A DNA stretch of 64,000 bases from Chloroflexota bacterium (GTDB lineage: Bacteria; Chloroflexota; Limnocylindria; Limnocylindrales; CSP1-4). A program made the translations under genes and the position numbers. How positions within the stretch are numbered: position 1 is the first letter of the stretch; each line of letters starts with the position of its first letter. The stretch covers positions 62,001-126,000 of the forward strand of contig JAJXUG010000003.1 in the NCBI GenBank assembly GCA_021783095.1, written 5' to 3'. Below, piece by piece: positions 44,487 to 52,034 of the stretch. The notes under the pieces were generated by a model, which was not told the DNA's origin, searched no databases, and saw nothing but the letters and a program-made list of their open reading frames with translations.

Positions 44487-45955
44487 GCGGGCGGGCCGCG
44501 GGCGGCGGGGGCGCGGCGGGGCCCTCGGCTCCAGGCTCGGCCTCTGGGGACTCCCGGCGGATCGTGATGTACGTGAGGGGCGACGTGTCCCGCGACTCCC
44601 GGGTTCTTCGCGAGGCGCGCTCCGCCGCCGCCGCTGGCTACCGCGTGACGGTCATCGACCAGCCCGTGGGCCCGTCGCCGGCCCTGGCGATGCCCGACCT
44701 TCCGCCCGGCCTCGAGGTGGTCCACGTGGCCCGGCCGGCCCGCACCTACCTGGCGCTCACGCTGCTGCGCCGGCCATGGCGCGTGGCCTCACGCGGGCTC
44801 CAGGTCGCCTGGTCGCGTCGCGCATCGCCGGCCAAGCGCGTCGGCGGGGTGGCAGCTGCCCTCGTTCTGCTGCCGTGGATGGCGGCGCGGAGCGTCTGGA
44901 ACGGCCTGATGCAGCTCCTCGGGCGAGCCGGCCGCCTGACCTGGGTCGACTACGTCTTCGACTGGCGGACGAGCATCCTGCCCTGGTGCGCCGCGGCGGC
45001 CGCTGTGGCGCCTCGGGCCGACCTGCACCACGGGAACGACCTCGACGCGCTCGCAGCGGCCGCGGCGAGCGCGAAGCGCGACGGGGTGCCGTACATCTAC
45101 GACTCCCACGAGGTTTTCATGGCCTGGGGCCGGCATGCCGCGCAGCCGCGTCCGGTGCGCGCGGTCATGGCACGGTGGGAGCGCCGCCTGGCGCGTGCCG
45201 CCGCCGCCGTCATCACGGTCAACGATGAGTGCGCGGACGAGCTGGCTCGGCGGCTGCGAGTCGCCCGGCCCGTTGTCGTGCGCAACTGCTCGCCACGCTG
45301 GACGCCCCCCGTCCCGTCGGTGGATCGCCTCCGCGAGGCGGCGGGGATTCCGGTCGGAACGGATGTCGTCCTGTGCCACGGCGGGTTCCAGGCGGGTCGC
45401 GGGCTCGAGGAGACGGCCCTCGCGATGCGCGACCCTGGCCTCCAGTCGGCGCATTTGGTCTTCCTCGGCTACGGCGGGGCCTTCCTCGACCAGATCGTCG
45501 CGGATCCCGCGCTGGACGGCCGCGTCCACCGCCTGCCCGCAGTGTCGCCCGACGAGCTGCTCGACTGGATCGCCACGGCCGACGTGGACGTCGCCGTCTT
45601 CCGCGCCGTTGACCTCAACCACGTCCTGTCCACGCCCAACAAGGTGTTCGAGAGCCTCGCAACTGGCGTGCCGGTCGTGTCCAGCGACATGCCGGCTCGC
45701 CGCCGCATCCTGCTCGACGGTCCCGACGGTCCCGACGGTCCCGACGGTCCCGACGGTCCCTTGGGCGCCTTCTGCGGGCCGTCGCCGGCGGCGATCGCCG
45801 AGGCAATCCGGTCGATCCTGGGCGCGACGCCGCAGGCTCGCGCAGCCCTCCGACGCCGCTGCAAGGCTGCTGCCGACACGACGTGGAACTGGGAGCGCGA
45901 ATCGGCCGCCCTGCTGGCTGCCTACGAGGCGCTCGTGCCGAGGAGGGCGGGATGA
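44483..45955 (+). CDS. GT4-family glycosyltransferase (tandem GT 2)
   Basis: The 490-residue protein has RRIVMYVRGDVSRDSRVLRE, ADLHHGNDLDALAAAAASA and PYIYDSHEVFMAWG. The donor domain has VVLCHGGFQAGRGLEETALAM and LSTPNKVFESLATGVPVVSS. GTG 44483 overlaps the previous stop (GTGA). A perfect five-copy 9-bp repeat encodes (Asp-Gly-Pro)5 at about residue 412-426, in a loop of the donor domain. It is homologous to the GTs on both sides. Confidence 0.85.
   Translation: MSGRAAGGGGAAGPSAPGSASGDSRRIVMYVRGDVSRDSRVLREARSAAAAGYRVTVIDQPVGPSPALAMPDLPPGLEVVHVARPARTYLALTLLRRPWRVASRGLQVAWSRRASPAKRVGGVAAALVLLPWMAARSVWNGLMQLLGRAGRLTWVDYVFDWRTSILPWCAAAAAVAPRADLHHGNDLDALAAAAASAKRDGVPYIYDSHEVFMAWGRHAAQPRPVRAVMARWERRLARAAAAVITVNDECADELARRLRVARPVVVRNCSPRWTPPVPSVDRLREAAGIPVGTDVVLCHGGFQAGRGLEETALAMRDPGLQSAHLVFLGYGGAFLDQIVADPALDGRVHRLPAVSPDELLDWIATADVDVAVFRAVDLNHVLSTPNKVFESLATGVPVVSSDMPARRRILLDGPDGPDGPDGPDGPLGAFCGPSPAAIAEAIRSILGATPQARAALRRRCKAAADTTWNWERESAALLAAYEALVPRRAG
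45716..45760 (+). repeat. in-frame 9-bp minisatellite, five perfect copies of GACGGTCCC
   Basis: Five identical 9-bp units encode five Asp-Gly-Pro triplets inside the second tandem GT. Copy-number change would alter loop length without breaking the frame. The two neighbouring paralogous GTs lack it. Confidence 0.95.
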
Positions 45956-47268
45956 CCGACACCTCGAGCGGGCGCCCGCGGGCGGTGCTGCTCGTCGCGA
46001 ATGTGGCCGCCCCCTACTCGCGAGGCCTGCGCGTGGCGCGGAGCCTCGCTGGCGCCGGGTACGAGGTGGAGATCGCCGCGGTCGCCGACGGGCATTCCCC
46101 CGAGGACGAACGGGACGGCGACGTCCGGATCCGTCGCTACGCCCCGACCGGCCCCCTCGCGCGGTTCGCGACGGAGCGGTACCGGACGCCGGGCCGAACC
46201 CTTGCTGGCCGGGTGCGGAATGTGTTCGACACCGCGGTCAAGGTTGCCTTCTGGCCGGTCCACGTGCGCGGCTGGTGGCGGACGCTGGGTCGAGAGCTCC
46301 CCGACGCGGATCTGTACCACGCCTTCGGCATCCTGGCGATCCCGGTGGCCCTCCGGCTGGCGACCTCAGCTCGCAGGCGCGGCCGTCCCGCGGCAGTGGT
46401 GTACGACGTGATCGACGTCATCCTCGAGTCCAACAATGTCGACCGCGTCCCCGGACCCGTGCTGCGCTGGTACAAGGCGCAGGAGCGCCGGTGGGCCGCG
46501 GCCGCCTCGGCGGTGGTCACCGTCAACGCCCCGATCGCCGAGCACCTCGCGGGCATCTGGCGGCTCGACCCGGCCCCGACCGTGCTGCTCAACTGCCAGC
46601 CGCGTTGGGAGGCGCCAGCGGTCCGCCCGGATCTCATCCGCGAGGCGGCCGCAATGGCGGCCCGGACCCGGATCGTGCTGTTCCTCGGCCGCCTGGGCCG
46701 CGAGCGCGGGCTCGACGAGGCGGCCGAGGCCGTCCTCCGGATCGAGGATGCGGCGCTCGTCATGATGGGGTTCGGTCACTGGGCCGATCGCCTGCGCGAG
46801 CGCGATCGCGACCCTCGCTTCGCGGGCCACCACGTCACGCTGCCGCCGGTCCACCCCGACGACGTCCCACGCTGGACCGCCTCGGCCGACGTGTCGATCG
46901 TCGCGGTGCCCGCGAACTCGCTGAACCAGCGCCTCTCGTCCCCGAACAAGTTCTGGGAGTCCCTGACGGCTGGCACGCCAGTCGTCGTGGGCCGCGACCT
47001 CGAGGTCATGCGGCGCATCGTCGAGGCCGAGGGCCTCGGGGCGGTTGCCGACCCGGCTGATCCTGCGGACATCGCGCGGGCGCTGTCGTCAGTGCTCAAC
47101 GCGCCGCCCGCCGAGCGCGAGGCGATGCGGGCGCGGTGCCTGGCGATCACCCGCGACCGGTACGCCTGGGAGACCGCCGTCCAGCCATACCTGAGCCTCG
47201 TGCTCCGGCTGGTGCCGCCCCGTGGCGCCACGACCTCGGCCCGGACCGACGCACCCCGCGGCCGCTGA
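45952..47268 (+). CDS. GT4-family glycosyltransferase (tandem GT 3)
   Basis: The 438-residue protein has VLLVANVAAPYSRGLRVARSL, ADLYHAFGILAIPVALRLA and VVYDVIDVILESNNVD. IVLFLGRLGRERGLDEAAEAV and SSPNKFWESLTAGTPVVVG follow. It overlaps the previous gene by ATGA and is the last gene of the operon that begins at 37747. It is convergent with the GT at 47282-49153. Confidence 0.85.
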   Translation: MTDTSSGRPRAVLLVANVAAPYSRGLRVARSLAGAGYEVEIAAVADGHSPEDERDGDVRIRRYAPTGPLARFATERYRTPGRTLAGRVRNVFDTAVKVAFWPVHVRGWWRTLGRELPDADLYHAFGILAIPVALRLATSARRRGRPAAVVYDVIDVILESNNVDRVPGPVLRWYKAQERRWAAAASAVVTVNAPIAEHLAGIWRLDPAPTVLLNCQPRWEAPAVRPDLIREAAAMAARTRIVLFLGRLGRERGLDEAAEAVLRIEDAALVMMGFGHWADRLRERDRDPRFAGHHVTLPPVHPDDVPRWTASADVSIVAVPANSLNQRLSSPNKFWESLTAGTPVVVGRDLEVMRRIVEAEGLGAVADPADPADIARALSSVLNAPPAEREAMRARCLAITRDRYAWETAVQPYLSLVLRLVPPRGATTSARTDAPRGR

Positions 47269-47281
47269 GCCGATCGGGGCC

Positions 47282-49153
47282 TCAGACCTCCAGGCCCGAG
47301 GCGCGATCGCGGCCCGCGCCGCCGGACCACCGCTGATCCCCGAGCCAACGAAGGGCCCCCGGCGCCGCCACCACCCGACCCTCGGCGACGAAGGGCTCGA
47401 TGGCGAGGTGGTCGATCGAGCTCAGGCAGATCGCCAGCGGCGGTCGCTGTTCCGCCGGCAGCCTGGCCAGCACCCGATCGACCGCGGCGCGCATGCCGTC
47501 GAGCACGCGACGCTCCCTCGTGCGGCGGCGCAGGCTCCTGCGTACCCGGCGGAGCGGGGCCCAGACCCGACGCAGGATCCCTGCGAGCGCGCCGGACGGC
47601 GCCGTGTAGCCCCAGCGCGCGAGGTCGACCACGTCCGCGGCCGTGATCCCGCCAGCAACCGCCAGCAGGGGCCTCGCGGCATCGGGGCTGCCCGTCGTGA
47701 CCAGCCAGGCGCCATCCGTGACCCATTCGGGATGTGCGCGCAGCGCCGTGTCGAGCAGCCGGCGCTCCGTGGCCACGACCACGATCGCCCGCGGCGCCGC
47801 CATCGCTCCGCTCGGCGCGTCTGTGCGCTTCGCGGCCGGGCCCACGGCGACGGGTAGATCCGAGGTTCCGGGCCGCGGCGGCTCCGCCAGAACCTCGTCG
47901 TACAGCGCCAGGATCCGACGGGCGACGGAGGCGGCGCCGTAGCGCTCCTCGACGTACCGTCGGAGCGCCCACGGGTCCAGAGTCAGGCGGCGGTCGAGCG
48001 TCGCGAGGATCGCCGCCGCGAGCGCCGCCGGGTCGGCCGCCGGGACGAGCGCCCCGAGCTCCTGCGGCCGATCGCCCAGGACCTCGGTCACGCCGCCCGA
48101 GTCCGTGGCGACCACAGGCAGGCCCGACGCGAGCGCCTCGGCCGCGACCATGCCGAAGGTCTCGCGCCGCGATGCGTGGACGAACAGCGCGGCACGCGCC
48201 ATCGCGTCCGCGATGCCGGAACGGTCCGACTGGGGCTCGAAGGACACTGTGTCCGCGATCCCGAGCTCGCGCGCCAAGCCCACCCAGCGAGCCTCCTCAG
48301 CATCGCTCGGCGAGCGCCCGACAAGGCGCAGCGTCGCGTCGGGGCGCACCTCGTGGACGCGCGCGAACGCGGCCAGCAGGACGTCGATCCCCTTGATCTC
48401 CTTGCGGTAGCCCACCCAGAGGAGCTCGGCCGGGCGTCGGTCAGCCGGCCCCGTGACCCTGAACCCGTCGACGGCCACCGTGTTCGGGACGACCACCAGC
48501 CTGTGGGCGTGCTCGGGAAAGGCCGCAGCCAGCTCGTCCGCCAGCATGCGGCTCACCGCGACCACCCGCGAGGCGGTCGCGAGCGTCGCCGCGTACGCGT
48601 TGCGGACGGCTGGCTCGGCGATCTGCTTGGCGACGAAGGTGGCGTGCTCCGTGAGGATGAACGGCACGCCCAGCCTTCGGGCCAGCGCCGCGGCGGCCGC
48701 GCCCTCCGGGTAGCCCGTGTGGCCGTGGACCAACTGCCAACGCCCGGCCTCGGGGCGGTCCGCCAGCTGCAGGATCGACGCCTCGCGATGCCGGAGCAGG
48801 TGCAACGGCCCGAGGCTCGAGACCTCGCCGACGCCGATGGCCAACCGGGCGGTCGGCACCGCTGGCGAACCGTGGGCGCCCTCGGGCGAGAAGACATCGG
48901 GCGACGTGCCGATCGCCGTGGCTAGGTGTCGCTGCAGGACGGCTTCGCCGGCTTCCCGGAGGGCGTCGTCACCGTGCACTGGCACGTTCTCCCAGGCGAC
49001 CATCGAGGGCTGGATGCGGCCCGTGGCCGCGAGCGCGGTGACCTGGTCCGCCACGAACCGGCCGGCGGCCACCTCGTCTGACGCGGGATACCAGCCGGCA
49101 ACGACGACGCTGATCGGGTCGGGCCCGCCCCCGGGACCGCCCGCAACTGTCAT
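47282..49153 (-). CDS. GT4-family glycosyltransferase with C-terminal extension
   Basis: The first about 420 of 623 residues are a GT4 enzyme: [61 protein letters not shown] and [29 protein letters not shown] with the ExxxxxE region. The last about 190 residues ([21 protein letters not shown] to RDRASGLEV) form an extra domain that I do not recognise. It overlaps the Wzt gene by four bases, so glycosylation and export are expressed together. Confidence 0.85.
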   Translation of the reverse strand: MTVAGGPGGGPDPISVVVAGWYPASDEVAAGRFVADQVTALAATGRIQPSMVAWENVPVHGDDALREAGEAVLQRHLATAIGTSPDVFSPEGAHGSPAVPTARLAIGVGEVSSLGPLHLLRHREASILQLADRPEAGRWQLVHGHTGYPEGAAAAALARRLGVPFILTEHATFVAKQIAEPAVRNAYAATLATASRVVAVSRMLADELAAAFPEHAHRLVVVPNTVAVDGFRVTGPADRRPAELLWVGYRKEIKGIDVLLAAFARVHEVRPDATLRLVGRSPSDAEEARWVGLARELGIADTVSFEPQSDRSGIADAMARAALFVHASRRETFGMVAAEALASGLPVVATDSGGVTEVLGDRPQELGALVPAADPAALAAAILATLDRRLTLDPWALRRYVEERYGAASVARRILALYDEVLAEPPRPGTSDLPVAVGPAAKRTDAPSGAMAAPRAIVVVATERRLLDTALRAHPEWVTDGAWLVTTGSPDAARPLLAVAGGITAADVVDLARWGYTAPSGALAGILRRVWAPLRRVRRSLRRRTRERRVLDGMRAAVDRVLARLPAEQRPPLAICLSSIDHLAIEPFVAEGRVVAAPGALRWLGDQRWSGGAGRDRASGLEV

Positions 49154-49986
49154 GCCTTGCCCGCGGCCGCCAGTCGCTCGAGGCGGGCCGCCTCGACATC
49201 CGCCTCGCGTTCCCGCCGCGCGCGCTCCGAGTGCTCGAGGTGGAGCGCGACCACCTCGGCGGGCTCGCCCTCCGCGATGATCTGGCCCTTCTCGATCAGG
49301 ATCGCCCGGTTGCAGAACTCGGTGACCCAGTTCATGTCGTGGGTGACGAGCACGACGGCGCCGGCCGACCGGACCATGGCCTCCACGCGCATGCGGCTCT
49401 TCTCGCGGAACACCGCGTCGCCCGTGGCCAGGACCTCGTCGAGGAGCAGCACGTCCGGGTCCACCGACGCGGCCAGCGAGAACCCGACTCGGGCCTTCAT
49501 GCCCTGGCTGTACGTTCGGATCGGGGCGTCGATGAACGGCCCGATGTCGGCGAACTCCACGATGCCGGGGAGCCGCTCCATCATCTCCTTGTGCTCGATG
49601 CCGAGGAAGGCACCGGCGAGCAGGATGTTGTCGCGGCCGCTGAGCTCGTCATCGAAGCCGGCGCCCAGGGTGAGCAGGCTCGAGATCGTGCCGACCACCC
49701 GCGCCCCGCCCTCCGTGGGCGTGAGGATCCCCGCGAGCACCTGGAGCAGCGTGCTCTTGCCCGCGCCGTTGGGGCCGATGACCGCCAGCGACTCGCCGTG
49801 GCTGACCTTGAACGTCACGTCGCGGAGCGCCCAGAACTTGGTCGGGCCCTCGCGCCGGCGCAGCAGATTCTTGAAGGTGCCGCGCATCGTCGTCTTGCGC
49901 GTGAAGCGCAGGTCGTACCGGACGCCCACCTTCTCGGCTTCGATCGGGTAGCGGACCTTCTTGGGCTGCAGGGTCAGACTGTTCAC
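49150..49986 (-). CDS. polysaccharide ABC exporter ATPase (Wzt/TagH type)
   Basis: The 278-residue ATPase has Walker [10 protein letters not shown] (about residue 73), the signature [12 protein letters not shown], Walker [13 protein letters not shown] and the switch VTHDMN. The [20 protein letters not shown] context and [10 protein letters not shown]-like N-terminus are typical of O-antigen/teichoic acid exporters. It lacks the C-terminal carbohydrate-binding domain of the long Wzt type, so chain capping is unlikely to be read by this subunit. Four-base overlaps join it to its permease and to a GT. Confidence 0.92.
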   Translation of the reverse strand: MNSLTLQPKKVRYPIEAEKVGVRYDLRFTRKTTMRGTFKNLLRRREGPTKFWALRDVTFKVSHGESLAVIGPNGAGKSTLLQVLAGILTPTEGGARVVGTISSLLTLGAGFDDELSGRDNILLAGAFLGIEHKEMMERLPGIVEFADIGPFIDAPIRTYSQGMKARVGFSLAASVDPDVLLLDEVLATGDAVFREKSRMRVEAMVRSAGAVVLVTHDMNWVTEFCNRAILIEKGQIIAEGEPAEVVALHLEHSERARREREADVEAARLERLAAAGKA

Positions 49987-50843
49987 AGGACCTTCGCGAA
50001 GGAGGGCTCAAGCCGCTTGAACATGACCATCGCGAGCGCGCACAGCACCAGCGAGCCGATGAGCACGGCGGCCAGCGGGCCCCACAACGGCGGCTGGCCG
50101 TAGTAGATCAGGTTGCGGTACGACTCGAAGATGGGGCTCCACGGGTTCAGGCCGAAGATCAGTGACATCACCCGGCTCTTCTCCGTGATCGCCGTGATCT
50201 GGTCGGCGCCGTAGAGGGCCGGGGAGAGGTAGAACCACAGGCGGAGGAGGTGGCGGATGACGTTGCCCACATCGCGGTAGAAGACGTTGACCGCGGACAG
50301 CAGCGTCGCCACCGCGAGCGTGAAGAAGAACTGGACGAACGCCACGACGGGGATGAGCACCGGCCACCACGAGAGGTGGTTGGGGTAGAACAGCAGCAGC
50401 AGGCAGAACAGCGGGATCAGGCCGAAGGCGAAGTTCACGATCCCGCTGACCGTCGCCGCGACAGGCAGCACGATCTTGGGGAAGTTGACCTGTTTGATGA
50501 TCTTCTCGCGCCCGGTCACCGACGTGATTGCGTCGCCGACGCTCGAGGTGAACCACTTCCACGGCAGGATCGCGCAGAAGATGAAGAGCGGGTAGGCCTC
50601 TTTGGTGGTCTTGAGGATCACAGTGACCAAGACGACGTAGACGGCCATCTGGAGCAGCGGGTCCAAGACCCACCAGACGTTGCCGAGGACCGTGTCCGAG
50701 CCCTTCTTGACCAGATCCGCCCGCACGACATACCGGATCAGACGGCGCCGTGACGAGATCTCGCGCAGCGCGGTCGGGACCAGGCTCAGCGTGCTTGGCC
50801 GGGGGGCGCGCAGATCGGAGCGGACGGTGTCGACGGTCGCCAT
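49983..50843 (-). CDS. polysaccharide ABC exporter permease (Wzm/TagG type)
   Basis: The 286-residue protein is an ABC-2 type permease with six hydrophobic segments. [27 protein letters not shown] and [14 protein letters not shown] lie near the N-terminus, and [16 protein letters not shown] and [20 protein letters not shown] near the end. With the adjacent ATPase it forms the exporter of lipid-linked glycan across the membrane. A -10-like TACCGT lies ten bases upstream of the ATG. Confidence 0.92.
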   Translation of the reverse strand: MATVDTVRSDLRAPRPSTLSLVPTALREISSRRRLIRYVVRADLVKKGSDTVLGNVWWVLDPLLQMAVYVVLVTVILKTTKEAYPLFIFCAILPWKWFTSSVGDAITSVTGREKIIKQVNFPKIVLPVAATVSGIVNFAFGLIPLFCLLLLFYPNHLSWWPVLIPVVAFVQFFFTLAVATLLSAVNVFYRDVGNVIRHLLRLWFYLSPALYGADQITAITEKSRVMSLIFGLNPWSPIFESYRNLIYYGQPPLWGPLAAVLIGSLVLCALAMVMFKRLEPSFAKVL

Positions 50844-50853
50844 GTCGGCGGGA

Positions 50854-50859
50854 ACGGTA
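50854..50859 (-). promoter_or_regulatory. -10 element (TACCGT) for the export operon
   Basis: Minus-strand TACCGT ends ten bases before the permease ATG at 50843, leaving at most a few nucleotides of leader. Confidence 0.4.
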
Positions 50860-50889
50860 GCACGAGCGCCTTCAGCCGCGCCGGTCTGC

Positions 50890-50895
50890 GATAAT
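50890..50895 (+). promoter_or_regulatory. -10 element (GATAAT) upstream of a leader ORF
   Basis: GATAAT ends six bases before the GTG at 50902, which opens a 34-codon leader ORF. It is divergent from the exporter promoter 31 bp away. Confidence 0.5.
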
Positions 50896-50901
50896 CCCGC
50901 G

Positions 50902-51006
50902 GTGCCGAGTCGCAGATGCCCTCAGCCCCCCCCACCTGTGCGCGCTCCAGGGTTCCCAGAGGCAGGAGCGGCACCGACTCGCGTTCGTCACCGGCAGGCC
51001 CTGTGA
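50902..51006 (+). CDS. 34-aa leaderless leader ORF coupled to a GT gene
   Basis: The ORF starts with GTG six bases after GATAAT and encodes a Pro/Arg-rich peptide (VPSRRCPQPPPPVRAPGF...). It stops at TGA 51004-51006, which overlaps the GT's GTG at 51003 (GTGA). The peptide resembles no protein family that I know. Its likely role is to carry ribosomes from the leaderless 5' end to the GT start. The same layout occurs before the PseG-like gene. Confidence 0.45.
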   Translation: MPSRRCPQPPPPVRAPGFPEAGAAPTRVRHRQAL

Positions 51007-52034
51007 GAGAGCGCTGGATCGTCCTTGGCGAGCCGGAGCGTCGGCGCTGGGGCGGTGACCTGCGTCGGGCGTTCGTGTTCCAGGAGCTTGCCCTGCGCAC
51101 CGGGGCTGACCAGCCGACCGGCCACCGGCCCGTGCGACGGTGGTGGGACCGACGCAGGGCGCGTTTGGCGACAGCGGACCTGTTGACCGGGGAAGCCCTT
51201 GAGCTTGCCCGCGGCTGGTGTCGCCTCGTGGCCCTGGACGTCCACGATGACCCGGTGGCGCAGCACCGTGCGTTCGGCATGGCCAGCGACCCGGCCGCGC
51301 TCGCGGCACTGGAGCGCCGCTTCCGAGCGAACCTCGACGCCTTCGAGATCCTGGTCGCCCCGTCAACCCGATTCGCCGATCTGGCGTGCCTGCCGCTCGA
51401 GCGGCGTCTGGTGGCGCCCAACGGGACCGACACGCATCATGTCCTGCCCGGGCCGTGGCCCGAGGGCCCGACCGTGGGCATGGTCTCTGGGGCGGCCCCG
51501 GGTCGTGGGATCGAGCGGCTGGTCGAGGCCGCCGCCCTCGCCCGCGAGCGCGTGCCGGACCTTCGGCTCGCGCTCTGGCTCGTGGCGTCCGGACCAGTCG
51601 CGGAGCGGTACCTCGAGGAGCTCCGGCGGGACCTCGTCGCCCGTCCGTGGGTCACCCTGGAGCCCGCCCCGTATGCCGACCTCGGGGTCATCCTCGCCCG
51701 CGCGACCATCCTGTGCGTGCCCCACCCGCCCGGCGAGTACATGGACGCCGCGCTGCCTGTGAAGCTGTTCGACTCGATGGCGGCGGGACGACCGCTCGTC
51801 GTGACGCCCCGCGCCGAGACCGTCGAGGTCGTGCGGGCGGCCGATTGCGGTCTCGTCGCTGACGGCGACGAGACCGCCGACCTTGCCGCGGCGATCGTTC
51901 GCCTGGCCGACGACCCCGCGCTCGCGAAGCGGTTGGGTGCGAACGGCCGCGCCGCGGCCGAGACGCGGTACGACTGGCGACGGATCGGCTCGGACGTCGC
52001 CGATGCGGTCCTCGCCCGCGTCGGTGCCCGCTGA
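51003..52034 (+). CDS. GT4-like glycosyltransferase, 343 aa
   Basis: The protein has a shortened N-terminal GT-B domain (ERWIVLGEPERRRWGGDLRRA; FEILVAPSTRFADLA). The donor domain has VGMVSGAAPGRGIERLVEAA and PHPPGEYMDAALPVKLFDSMAAGRPLVVTPR. GTG 51003 is supported by the GTGA overlap with the leader ORF; an ATG at 50916 is also in frame. The next gene starts within its stop (TGATG). Confidence 0.78.
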   Translation: MRERWIVLGEPERRRWGGDLRRAFVFQELALRTGADQPTGHRPVRRWWDRRRARLATADLLTGEALELARGWCRLVALDVHDDPVAQHRAFGMASDPAALAALERRFRANLDAFEILVAPSTRFADLACLPLERRLVAPNGTDTHHVLPGPWPEGPTVGMVSGAAPGRGIERLVEAAALARERVPDLRLALWLVASGPVAERYLEELRRDLVARPWVTLEPAPYADLGVILARATILCVPHPPGEYMDAALPVKLFDSMAAGRPLVVTPRAETVEVVRAADCGLVADGDETADLAAAIVRLADDPALAKRLGANGRAAAETRYDWRRIGSDVADAVLARVGAR

